Of a stretch of DNA of 64,000 nucleotides, positions 53,130-63,084 are shown piece after piece. Source of the stretch: Euglena gracilis (Eukaryota > Euglenida > Euglenophyceae > Euglenales). Below the pieces are notes generated by a model that saw only the letters and a list, made by a program, of their open reading frames with translations, made no database searches and was not told where the DNA came from. The position numbers and the translations under genes are program-made. The stretch lies in NCBI GenBank assembly GCA_039621445.1, contig CP154954.1:36069703-36133702 (forward strand), given 5' to 3'. Every line of letters starts with the position of its first letter. Position 1 is the first letter of the stretch.

Positions 53130-53751
53130 CCAAAAAGTAAGCGAAGGAACAAACTTAGAAGGATGTGGCAGCGTATACTGCCCAGAGCCTCCTGAAGCTC
53201 GTACCTGTGCTTAGAAGTTGGCTTCAAACAGCTCGTGGACGCTTTGTAGCCTATAGGCTCAGCACCACTCACTGTTTGAATTCACCTGTTTAGAAGGGGG
53301 GGGGAGAAGGGGCGTAGGAAAGAAACCTAATCTGCTACCAAGTTTACGTCCCCTGACTCTATTCCCACTGCCTGTCGGCCTACTTACACCCTCCCGTGGG
53401 AACAGAACCAGGAGAGTAACAAAAAAGAAAGTCTTTCACTTAACTATTAGTTTTTATTGCCTTTGGGCTTACGCAGAGCACAAGGCAAACCAGTTGGTAT
53501 TTTGGACAGTTGTGATCTCCTATCGGAGTTCAAGTCTTCAAATCCTTGATTTGCCCTTTTGGGCTTGTGAAACACAAAACAAAACAATAATACCACCTGT
53601 GCAAAGAGAAGGCAGATCCGAGATAGGATAGGCTATTCCTAATTCTGCAACTTGTATTGAAGAACTTGGAATAGTACTATCTGACATGGCATTGTACATT
53701 CTGCAGTCTGCTGCTATGCACAGTGCCATGTCCAAAGCTGCCTGGTACACA
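53130..53751 (-). repeat. Element III LTR, middle copy
   Basis: Begins TGTGTACCAGGCAGC at 53751 on the minus strand, directly after the truncated integrase. The inner end is approximate because no CA plus primer site is clear. The half near 53130-53450 aligns only weakly with 62460-62780 (shared AAAAAGTAAGC, GCAGCGTATACTGC, CCTATAGGC, CTGCTACCAAG). Confidence 0.65.
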
Positions 53752-54136
53752 GCATATGCACTTCTCCATAAACGTCTGCGCTAAAATTTGCGCGATCGAC
53801 CCTGCCTTTTGGCATGGAATGGCTACTATGAAACCACTCATCCTACAGACGACAAAAAAAAACATAATCGTAAACTTTGCCGTCTGATCCTTTGCAATGT
53901 TCTAATTACAGAAAATCCATGCAGAGGGACGTAAAAATGTCAGGTGGCACGGGGAGAAAATCAAGCGTACCAGGGGGGGTACCTCTGCGCGGTTTCACCG
54001 CTTGATAAATTTGGCACCGTTGCAAAATTTGCAAGCAGCGCGAAACAAATCTTTTTCTTTCAGGGTTGTACAATACCCGCGACCCACCAAAGAAAGAAGT
54101 TTGGGGGCCCCAGGGTGACCTTGGTTGTGATAACAC
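53752..54136 (-). pseudogene. Element III integrase fragment, truncated at an LTR (minus copy)
   Basis: A frame change at about 54050 follows the RNase H-zinc-domain frame. Then QAVKPRRGTPPGTLDF and LCMDFL, a stop at about 53906, and SGFIVAIPCQKAGSIAQILA up to FMEKCI. The sequence becomes LTR at 53751, the same point as in the plus copy. Two thirds of the catalytic core and the C-terminus are missing. Confidence 0.8.
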
Positions 54137-55566
54137 AAAAGTACTTCATCAACCAAGTCACGGGGTATACAATATTTATATCCCGCATCATCGCGGTAAA
54201 CCAACCGTAAAGGGGAAAGGGAATAATTATGTACAACCTCGCCATTGCGCAGTCTGTGCACTATCGTGCTATATACAGGGTCATGGGAATAATCCCATTC
54301 GCGAAAGAAGAGGGGGGAAGGAGATTCAGATCGCGTAATGCGACGGGGACCAGGTGTGCGGCCTCGCCGCCTTCTCCCCCGTATAGGAGAGACTGGCAAC
54401 GAACGAAAAATCGATGAAACGGGAAAAGAATCCAACATATCGTCGGCTGCGTCATATCGACGTGCAAATTCATCAGCCTCTTGGCTTCCATGAAAGGTGG
54501 CATCACCTTCATCCGGGTTACCGGGGTAATGCCAGGGTGCTCGACTGAGCGGGTCTGCTACTTTTTGTGTATGGCCAGGGGTATATACAACCACTAGGTT
54601 GAACTGGCTCAAAAATTCATGCCATCGGCATCTTCGGCCTACGGATGACATGGCTTTGTTCAGATCCTCGGTATACCAGTGTTGAAGACTCTCATGGTCA
54701 GTCAACACCAGTATTTGCACCAAGGAGCTGGCGACCCAGCTACGGAATTTTTGTAAAATAAGTACGATTGCGTACGTTTCCTTCTCACGGATACTCCATT
54801 TAACTTGGCCTTTGCCATCTTCACCTTGTAGCTTTCTACTGAAGAATGCTACAGGGCGTAATTCGTTAGCCGCGTTATGCTGGCTTAGAACTCCGCCTAC
54901 AGCATAATCGCTGCTATCGACTTCTAGCACATAAGGCTTGTAGGGATCCGCGATGTCGAGTACGACATTTTCAAGCATTAGCTTTTTAATGCTCTCTAGA
55001 GCTTCACGCATATCTGCGTCCCATTTGACTTTGGTATTTTCGGGTGCGCGATTTTTGAGTTGCCTCGATAGAGGTACCGCGATTTTCGCGAAATCTTTCA
55101 TGTAAATCGCGTAATATTGGGCTAATCCCAAAAATCCTTTCAAATGGGTGATGGTCTTGATGACCTCAGGTGTCCATTTCTTAATGGCCTCTAGTTTGCT
55201 AGGCGCCGCTCGGCGTTGGCCATTATTGAGAATGTGACCGCAAAACTTTATCGTTTCGCGAAATAAGTGCATTTTGGCACCTTTGACAAAGAGTCTGTGT
55301 TTGAGAAATGCGGCTAATACCGCGCGAACATCACGATAGTGAATGTCGAGAATATTCTCGTGTGTATTCGCTGAAGGAGGGGGGGTACCAACCAAAACAT
55401 CATCAATGTATACCAGCGCAAACGGTAAATCCCGTAAGACCCATTGGATCATGCGCTGAAACATTGCTGGTCCATTCTTAACACCCATTGGTAAAACCGT
55501 CCATTGGTAAACACCTTTGGATGTTACAAAAGCCGTATAGGCTTGCGAATCGGGATCCAGATGCAT
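53995..55566 (-). pseudogene. Element III RT (C-terminal), RNase H and integrase zinc domain (minus copy)
   Basis: An open 523-residue frame that continues, after a TAA (55597-55599; TTA in the other copy), the frame of protease-RT. RT palm: WTVLPMGVKNGPAMFQ and VYIDDVLVGT. RNase H: LEVDSSDYAVGGVL, SIREKETYAIVL, VLTDHESL, KVADPLSRAP. Then a linker and an integrase zinc region (HNQGHPGAPK) before a frame change ends it at 53995. One base change plus one indel separate it from a continuous polyprotein. Confidence 0.85.
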
Positions 55567-55596
55567 TTGGTGGAAACCATCCTCCAGGTCGAAAAT

Positions 55597-58212
55597 TTAC
55601 CACAAGCGGTTATCCGCTTGTTTTGTGATAAGGTACTCTATTAGAGGTAACGGGAATGGGTCATCCTTAGTCTGCGAATTTAAGTACCGATAATCCAGTA
55701 CTAGCCTCCACTTTTTCTGACCTGATGGGTCTGGGGGCTTAGGAACCACAAAGGCTTGGGAGGTCCATTCACTCTTGGAAGGGATGATCCACTTCCGCTC
55801 TATGAGCTTTTCAATCATTTCATTGAGAGCTATCTCTCGTTCTCCGGAACAACGGAAAAATTTCCGATGCATTGGCTTTGCGCCTTCCTTAAGCTCTATC
55901 TTACAAACTCCAAAAGGTCCGCGAATAGCGGGATCTATATCGCAAGCGTAAACAGGATTTTCCAAAACACCAGAAAATTCGCGACTGATGCGCGTACAGA
56001 ATTCTGCTGATTTTGGATGCTGTCCTGCACTTTCAATGACAGCGGAAACCTGTTTATGGGTCATATCGACCATAGGGGATTCCGAACGGGGATGCCTATC
56101 GGCATTATGCACAAAAGCCGTATCGGCTCCCACATAGTCGGTATGATCCAACACACTTACATTCAGGGGTGGAGATTGAGAAACATGAAAAGCATCAAAG
56201 AAACAAACACGGAAAATGATTTCTTGAAAAGGTGGTAATACCACTCCACGGAAATCCTCGAATAGAGGAACGTCGTTTGGTAGGTCCCACCAATAAAATG
56301 TGACATAAGTCAAATTTTGAAACCATTCCGCTTCGGGATTCACAGGAACAAGTAATGCGCCTCGCGCTTGATCCTGGAAAATTTTATCTACAACAAGCGG
56401 GATAAGTTTCAGGGGGGGATGCATCCATAGGATAGTGTCTCCCCAAAACTTATCAAAAGCATTAGAATGTTGCGACCAATGTCGCGGTAATCGCGAATGC
56501 GCGTTGGAGGAGAATGCATCAATTTCCAAGGTCAAATCAAAAGAATCCGCCATATCGGCGATTTTTGAAAACCAATGTTTCAAAATTCGATATTGACCAA
56601 ATTGAAAAGCATTCCAGGTATCCTTGGTGTACTTGGACATTTGCTCAACATCCTGAAGGGGGGGAACACGCTGTAACACAGAACAACGAAATTGTGAATC
56701 ATCCACATACATGTCCATAGGACTCAATCCAGGTGGGTCATGGGTGGGTTGGGCATATACCCAATCATCGGTGATGCGCGATAGCGCGGAATGCGCGATA
56801 TGCGCGGGATTCGCACTATGTGCGGCAAGCGCGATATGCGCGGAATTCGCACCATGTGCGGAAAGCGCGATATGCGCGGGGGTGTTGGAGAGCGCCATAG
56901 GCGCATAGGGAGCGCTATGCGCAAATCCGAAGAGGGAGGCTATGTCTTTGCACTGTAGTGCTCGATTCACTTTCGCGAATTGCGAAAAACTGCCAAGTGG
57001 ATTTGTGATCTGTGCATAATTATCAAGTGTGCTGATGGGTGTATCACCCATGGTATCAAGGCTGTGTACCTTTTGGTTGTCTATTAAATCCGTACCAGGT
57101 GTATAGGTATCACTACCAGGTGTAGGGGGGGGAAAATTCCCGGTTGCGGGATCCAATCGGATTAGTTTGGAAGTTTCAACAAGACATCCACAATCAAAAT
57201 CATGGTAAGCGGAGATTCTCCGACAGTGAGCACATTGGTAGGAGGGTTGGTGCATGTGGTGCGCGTCTGTGTGGGTGTCAGTGCATAAGTTGGTGTCGGT
57301 TGGGGTAGCTGCTGGGGGGTGTACAGGGGTGTCTGAAATCGACACACCTGGTGGAAAACGTAAAAGTTGTGCAGCTGGGCGGCTACTCGACACCGTTATA
57401 ACTTCAGGCCTTTGGGCTTTCGCCTGGGAACCCAGCGAAACGTGCGGGGTTAAGCTACTGGCTTTCCCTACCACATGGGAAACGAGCGGTAAAAGTGCGG
57501 TGGGTAGGGGGGCAGCTTTCTCTTTACCCCTAGGGTAGGAAACGGTGTTTTCGGTTGTGGAAAACGTTGTGGAAATGCGGGGGGACATCCTGGGGGATGT
57601 CACGGGGAACAAGTTCGGGGGTGTGGTGTGTGTGCGGGGGGTAGTGCGCAAACCGTGCGAAGGACAATCCACCACCAATCGGTGTTGCCGGAGGAACAGA
57701 AAACCGAGTATGACATCTGACCCGGCGATATTCGCCTCGAATGCCCAAGTACCCAGAAAATTTTGGAATTGTGGGGGGTGTGTGTGGTGCTTCGGGATAA
57801 TGGGGAGGACTATGTCCAAAATGCATCCCAAGTCACCACCGCACATGGGGCTGTTGTCAGCGGTCATAATTTTGATGGGATTCTTGGCATGAACCAAAAG
57901 GGGGGTGGGTATAAGTCCTTTGCAGAAAAGAAGGGGGATTCGACACCCTGTGTCGACTAAAATTTTGGCTTGTGCACAGAAATTTTGAGTTTTGATTTTC
58001 GCTTGGACCAAACTTTCCATGGGGGGTACGCAAAGCGAAGGGTCGGGTGTAAAATTGTTGTTGCGCCAACTGTTCCATGACCCTTGGCTTACTTTGCTCA
58101 ACATTCCAAGCAAAAATTTGGCGCGGGGAGTGGGGGACCCGAAAATTTTCCGGGTACCGACCAAAAAGACCGATGGGCAGGGGGGGCAGGGGTGATCAGT
58201 TCCTACCTCCAT
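55597..58212 (-). pseudogene. Element III protease, Dam-like domain and RT N-terminus (minus copy)
   Basis: An 871-residue open frame. Protease: AKILVDTGCRIPLLF, with DVILGFLFLRQ downstream. Then a Pro/Thr/Ser linker with Ala-His-Ser repeats, and a Dam-like domain around 56290-56545: DLTLEIDAFSSNAHSRLP, AFDKFWGDTILWMHPPL, LLVPVNPEAEWFQNL. The position of NPPF/NPPY is HPPL here, so activity is doubtful. RT begins at EREIALNEMIEKLIERKW and stops at TAA 55597-55599 in NRLW. Upstream it is separated from the knuckle frame by a TGG-to-TAG change and a 4-bp insertion near 58255. Confidence 0.8.
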
Positions 58213-58261
58213 CTGTTCATCAGCCCAGAGGTCCGTGCCCTCAGACCTCGGGCTCCCTCCC

Positions 58262-58927
58262 CTACTCCATATCGGAGTCGGCCTTTTGGCCTATGGTGGA
58301 CTTCCTAGAGTAAATTGCGCGTATCGTGCGAATGGCATTCCTGTCTTCCACCAACTCATCCTCGGTGCTCTCATCCCCCTCCCTTCCCGAAGCCAGGTCT
58401 TTTTCCTCGATAGAGGATATTTTGAAACCAACCCGCCGCCTATTGGCAGAACCGCGATTGGAATCGCGACGACCATGGCTAGGGCGGGGAGAGCAGGAAC
58501 GGGGGCAATTGGATGAATGGTGGTCTTTAGACCCACAAAGGGAACAACGGGTTCGCGATTGCGATTGCCTTTTGGCATCATACTGACGCGGGGAGCGGTT
58601 ATCCGCTCGACCGCGGTTGGATTGCGAAGAGGATGACCCACTTCGCGACCGAGATCGCGAAGAATCGCGATTGGCATCCCGATTGCGGGTAGGGGGGCGG
58701 GGGGACCGACCTCGCGGTTTGAAACCATGTCCGCTATTGCGGTGGGGTGAACAGGAACGCGGTCTTCCATCACCCGATCGGTATCCCGACCGCTGCGAAT
58801 GCGCAGATCGTGGGGAACGCGAACTCCAGGAAGAGAGGGATCCTCGGGGGCTCTTACTGCGCTTTCGCGCTTGGGGGTTCGGACATTCGCGAGACATATG
58901 TCCCGGTTGATTACATAAAAAGCACAC
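58262..58927 (-). pseudogene. Element III nucleocapsid with two zinc knuckles (minus copy)
   Basis: Two CX2CX4HX4C knuckles, CFLCNQPGHMSREC and CSLCGSKDHHSSNC, separated by a long Arg-Ser-rich region (RSRSRSGSSSSQS), then an acidic tail. Same frame as the capsid frame at 58940-59845, from which it is separated by one stop (TAA, where the plus copy has CAA). Binds element RNA in the intact form. The RS region makes other frames look open; these are incidental. Confidence 0.8.
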
Positions 58928-58939
58928 TTTGTCCGAAAC

Positions 58940-59845
58940 TTAGTCAGAAGAGCGCGAATAGCGCGGTTTGGATTCCCGTGTCGGGGATTTGGGGTTTGAG
59001 CGCGGATAGCGCGTTTTGGAATCAGTCGATGGTGATTTTGGTGATTTTGGAGGGGTAGTCCTTTGGACTGCATGGACTGAACCGGTGGGTACACCCGCGG
59101 TAGGGTGGTGGTGATATGCCGATTCAATTTGTCCCAGAAGTTGTGATAACTTCATTTGTTTGGAAATATAATTCCATCTCTGATCGAGAGTCAAAATGTA
59201 TCCCGCGAGTTCCTCGCGGTGAATTTCCTTGATGAGTTTGGGGATGTAGCGCAGTAATACCGCATCAAATTGTTCTTTGATTTGCTCTTCCCCTAACTCA
59301 TCAACCTCGGCTGCTAATGCAAGCCACTTGGAGAACCATAAGTCTATCGACTTCCATTTACGGTCCGGGGGGGTGAATTGCCGCCATTTGTTTTCCAGAC
59401 TGATTCTGGAAACCAAACTGGAGCATGAGGAAGCATATTGCTCAACCAACTCTTCAAAAGAAATGCGCCTGCCAATGACCAATTGTCTGGCGCGTTCTTT
59501 TTCATCCCTTGGGAGGCAATCGATGAGTTCCATCTTGATTACCTCCGGGTTGTCATCTTGGGTGGGTCCCTTCAAATCCCAATAATATTCCCAATCGCGG
59601 AAAAATAGTTTCCACGTGGTGGGGTCACCGTCCCATTGGGGCTTCACCTTGTTCGCTATCGCGATGGTGCCTTTGAAATCTTTCTGAGAAACCCGTGGCC
59701 CTTCGGTGGTATTCCAGGGGTGTGGGCCCGGGCGCGAAATCGCACCTTGTGCAGGTACTCCGGTGGTTGCACCAAGGGTATTGTTCAGGTTATTTTGCGA
59801 TTGCGCATGGAACATACCACTTAGTGTACCATAGGTACCATGCAA
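58940..59845 (-). pseudogene. gag: Element III Gag capsid (minus copy)
   Basis: About 300 residues: a Gly/Pro/Asn-rich start, then a Ty3-type capsid (WKLFFRDWEYYWDLKGPT, LPRDEKERARQLVIG, FSKWLALAAEVDELGE) and a Ser/Pro/Lys tail. In the plus copy this is fused in frame to the end of ORF1; here one base is missing (CCCTAATTTGC versus CCCCAAATTGGC near 59850), so the capsid is in the -1 frame relative to ORF1. Ends at TAA 58940. Confidence 0.85.
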
Positions 59846-61986
59846 ATTAGGGAATCGCGATTGCGCGAATGGTGATGCGGTTGCGCATGTGGGGGTGAGG
59901 TATCACATGGTTGCACCATTGGTGCTATTAAGCGAATTTGGGAGGTATGACCAATACCCGGTGTGCGGGTGCGGATCATACCACGAATAAGTTCGGATTC
60001 CCGAATCTCTTGATTTAAGAGGGGGGTGGGTCTGGTTTTCGCTTGAAAACCTGACTCATCATCCGAAAACGCGTCCATTGGGACTGGTAATGCCAGTGGG
60101 GGAACCACCGCATGAGCGGAAACGCGATTTGGTGGCAATGTGCCTATGGGCTCGGGAATTGGTGCGCGAATGGCGCTTTTGGAGCTGGAAGATGCGGCAA
60201 GTGTGCCAACCGTACCCGATTGCGGGTTTTGGTGGATGGAACGCAGTTGTGCATGAATTTGGTCCAAATTTGTTGCAAATTCATGCACACTTTGCTCCAA
60301 ATGGTCAACAACCTGCCAATTGTCGGTTATCTGACCCACATCCTCCTGCAAACGCTTAATCCGCCTACGGTATGAGGGTAGTTCATCCAAAAGCGGGATT
60401 TTGTCAGAAATTGACTGAAAATCGTGCGAAATCGCACCAAACGCAGTGTCCAATTCCTGTACTCTTGTCACCAAAGTGCGCATCGCACTGGAAATGGCCT
60501 CCAATTGTGGAGATGGCTTGGTGGGGTGGTCCGAATGCGGACTTTTGACTTTTTCAGCCATTGGCTGTTCCATCAAGACAAAAACTTGCGCGGATAGCGC
60601 GATAATGTCATTTTGCAGTTTTGTGACATCCTGCTTCACCGTTTTCTCGGTGTTCATGAGACTGTCACAAAATCCTTGCATAATTTGGTGATTTTCCGCG
60701 CGCATTTCAGCGCTAATCTTGTCCAAGTGTGTTTTTGGGAGTGTGGGGGTAGGTGTTGGTAACGGCAATGTGCCTTGGTGTGGTGATTGCACCTGAAGCA
60801 TTTTTGTGCTCATTTCTTGCATGCGTGTGTGCAAATCCGCTATCGCGGTTTGAATGCCGGTAACATCCGGAATCCTACCAGCTACTTCCGCATAGCGGGT
60901 GTGCAACTTAGCCAATGAGGCTTCAATGTTACCAACATCTTGTTGTAACTGTTTGTGCAAATCGGACATGGTGGCCTTGAGTCCACTAATATCCGGTGTT
61001 GGTGCACGGGTTACCGCATTGCGGTTTTGCAAATCCGCGATTGCGGTTCGGAATTCCATTGTGTCATTCTGCCACTGTTGTTGCAAATTCTCAATCCTAC
61101 TCGCGATATTCGCGATTTGGGTGTGAAAACTTGCAATTTCAGCGGGAATATCACCACAATGGCAAGATTTCTGCTCCAATCGGGAAAGTCTTTCCTCCAA
61201 TTGTTGCACATACGTGCGGGGGACAAAACTTTCATTGGCTTGGGCAGAAAAGTGGGTAAAATTCGCGGAATCACAGCTCAACTGGAAAATGCGCTGTTGC
61301 GCTTCCTGAAATGCGGTTGCAAGGGTGGAGAATTGCTCCATTGTAATAAATTGTCCCAAATCGGGATTTTTGATGGGGGGCTCATGCAACTTTTGCTGCA
61401 ATTGTGGAAAAATTGCCGTAATTGGCTCCAATTGATGAGACAAAGCTTGCAAACTATGTTGCATGTTGGAGAAAATCGCAACATTGCGGGATTGTGTTTC
61501 ACACATGGCTTCACTCACTTTTTGGAAGTGTTGTGGCAAATATGCCTGCAAATGTGTGTCCAAACCTTGTCGCAAGGTTGCTAGGTCCACATTGGTGGAT
61601 TGAAAGTTTGTTTGGCAATATTGGCCAACATCACGCACATAACTCCAAAGGTAATTCAGCTTGTGTTCTACAACCTTTTGGTTGTTTTCATCAAAATCCA
61701 AAACCTTGTTAAGTGTCATAGCGCAATCCGCTACACAAGTGTGGACATGGGAAATTTGCCGCGTTAGCGGGTGGTCCACTGGAAGATTTGCGACTATGCG
61801 CTGAATCACGGTGATGGGTTGAGGGGAAATATTTTCCAACTCTTCCGCATCACTGCTCATGGACTCTGTGGGACTTGTATAAGCCGGAACTGTCAAACGC
61901 ATCTCCGGATGCCATGGCAATGCCGGAAAAGAACCCGTATCGGGTGGTGCGGGCAATTGTCCAATCGGACTTGTGGGGGGAAGCAT
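59821..61986 (-). CDS. Element III ORF1: long coiled-coil protein (721 aa frame)
   Basis: N-terminal part of the element III Gag polyprotein, probably continuous with capsid in an intact element, as the plus copy shows. Predicted coiled coils run from about residue 60 to 560 (repeated IADL...RIENLQQQ, LEERLSRLEQK). It has a CHCG pair near residue 280 and Pro/Ser-rich ends. The shape, a long coiled coil ahead of the capsid, parallels element I Gag although the sequences do not look alike. The same frame is open upstream of an in-frame TAG (62017-62019) into another 123 residues. It ends early because of a one-base deletion. Confidence 0.75.
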   Translation of the reverse strand: MLPPTSPIGQLPAPPDTGSFPALPWHPEMRLTVPAYTSPTESMSSDAEELENISPQPITVIQRIVANLPVDHPLTRQISHVHTCVADCAMTLNKVLDFDENNQKVVEHKLNYLWSYVRDVGQYCQTNFQSTNVDLATLRQGLDTHLQAYLPQHFQKVSEAMCETQSRNVAIFSNMQHSLQALSHQLEPITAIFPQLQQKLHEPPIKNPDLGQFITMEQFSTLATAFQEAQQRIFQLSCDSANFTHFSAQANESFVPRTYVQQLEERLSRLEQKSCHCGDIPAEIASFHTQIANIASRIENLQQQWQNDTMEFRTAIADLQNRNAVTRAPTPDISGLKATMSDLHKQLQQDVGNIEASLAKLHTRYAEVAGRIPDVTGIQTAIADLHTRMQEMSTKMLQVQSPHQGTLPLPTPTPTLPKTHLDKISAEMRAENHQIMQGFCDSLMNTEKTVKQDVTKLQNDIIALSAQVFVLMEQPMAEKVKSPHSDHPTKPSPQLEAISSAMRTLVTRVQELDTAFGAISHDFQSISDKIPLLDELPSYRRRIKRLQEDVGQITDNWQVVDHLEQSVHEFATNLDQIHAQLRSIHQNPQSGTVGTLAASSSSKSAIRAPIPEPIGTLPPNRVSAHAVVPPLALPVPMDAFSDDESGFQAKTRPTPLLNQEIRESELIRGMIRTRTPGIGHTSQIRLIAPMVQPCDTSPPHAQPHHHSRNRDSLICMVPMVH

Positions 61987-62016
61987 AGGGGGGGGGCTGA
62001 AAGAAACATGGTGTTT

Positions 62017-62388
62017 CTAATCCACCCTCACCAAAATTTGCCGTGGCGTATCCGCCTCAGAGTCAAATGTGCCTATCGGCACCAGTGCGAGATCTCGCTG
62101 GGGGGAATGGGTGTTAGCCGATCGGCTTTCCAACAAAAGGGGTTGTGCCTGTTGGGCATGGGGTTGCTCTATAGAGCTTGACACCGATAGGTGTGGGGGT
62201 GCCCATTGGGCGGGGGGAGGATTACTCGACACACGCGGAGAAGGAGGATTACCTTTGGAATGAGTCAATGTGTGAATACCCCTATGGGGTTGTGAATGCT
62301 CATTAGAGCTAGACAATGATACCGCAGGTTCAAGTCCACGAAGTGATCCAATCAATGCTGCGTAGTCGATGGGAGTTGTGCTCTGCAT
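62017..62388 (-). CDS. Element III short N-terminal frame (123 aa)
   Basis: Starts MQSTTPIDYAALIGSLRG at ATG 62388, Ser/Pro/His-rich, no recognised domain. In the same frame as ORF1, separated by TAG 62017-62019 and about ten codons. Its start is conserved in the leader fragment at 53085 (MQSS...LIDY), which supports a real translation start. The DNA here is a string of perfect short inverted repeats. Confidence 0.5.
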   Translation of the reverse strand: MQSTTPIDYAALIGSLRGLEPAVSLSSSNEHSQPHRGIHTLTHSKGNPPSPRVSSNPPPAQWAPPHLSVSSSIEQPHAQQAQPLLLESRSANTHSPQRDLALVPIGTFDSEADTPRQILVRVD

Positions 62389-62459
62389 TTTTAAGGCAAA
62401 AACGCAAAAACCAAGTGTAGATTGTGGGGTAAAATGCAGGAACAAGTGCAAAAAGAGGG

Positions 62460-63084
62460 GATAGTATAAAAAGTAAGCAGAGACCCGATCTCTGAGGTTT
62501 GAAGCAGCGTATACTGCGAACCGTCAGAGGACGTGTCCGTGCGTACGGCTTTGGCCGGAAACGGCTTGTAGTGCCTGTGGTCGCCTATAGGCGGGGCACC
62601 ACACGATCGTTTGCGGTCAAACGGATCGAAAAACCTAAACTGCTACCAAGTGTACGTCCAACCTTTCCTCGCTTTCGCCCTTTGGTGCGCAAAAGGAAAA
62701 AGGTGGAGTAACAGGAAAAATTGAAAAGAATAATATAAAAGTTCTTTGCCCTTTTCCCCAATTAAGAGGCAGAGCACGAGACAGGGGAGGAGCCCTATGG
62801 GCTACGGACCAGGAAAGTGACAAATGTCCTTTCAGGACTTCAAAATGTGAAAAAGCAAACTTGGAAATCAAGTCTTGCAAAGACAAAATGGAAAGAAAAG
62901 AATAGAGAATACCACCTGTGGAGAGGAGAAGAAGAATTAGGCTTTGGTATTCCTAATTCAGGCCGTTGGCCATCTGTAGGAATACCACCTAGCATAGTAC
63001 TGTGTATGGGGCTCAGAGCTATAATTGGCCGTAGGCTTATACCTACATACACTGTACCATGGCCCTACGGCTGCCTGGTACACA
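62460..63084 (-). repeat. Element III 5' LTR, right-hand copy
   Basis: Starts TGTGTACCAGGCAGC at 63084 on the minus strand, next to Sat-B. The inner end is approximate. After the first 15 bases it is strongly diverged from the middle LTR at 53751, although short blocks align (GAATTAGGAATA, CACAGGTGGTATT-like, GCAGCGTATACTGC). Confidence 0.65.

Larger units (their letters stand above)
45706..60770. repeat. 7.2-kb imperfect palindrome (inverted element III copies)
   Basis: Left arm 45706-52920 and right arm 53491-60770 are reverse complements with small indels; paired positions sum to 106411 near the centre (52660 with 53751, 52920 with 53491). The spacer is 570 bp. The left arm ends abruptly in Sat-B at the point equivalent to 60770 on the right. 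Confidence 0.9.
53752..62459 (-). mobile_element. Element III, minus-strand copy (internal region)
   Basis: A longer copy of element III than that at 45706, bounded by LTRs at 53130-53751 and 62460-63084. Order from the right: short N-terminal frame, ORF1 coiled-coil protein, Gag capsid, two zinc knuckles, protease, linker, Dam-like domain, RT, RNase H, partial integrase. It keeps protease DTG, RT YIDD and RNase H catalytic residues but has several stops and frame changes, and lacks most of integrase. Several of these breaks are intact in the other copy, so they arose after the two separated. Confidence 0.85.

Noticed and set aside
58291-59127. A 278-residue alternative frame overlapping element III capsid and knuckles on the minus strand
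   Set aside because: The capsid-knuckle frame has recognisable motifs; this one has none and is open because of the Arg/Ser-rich codons. The plus copy does not preserve it intact.
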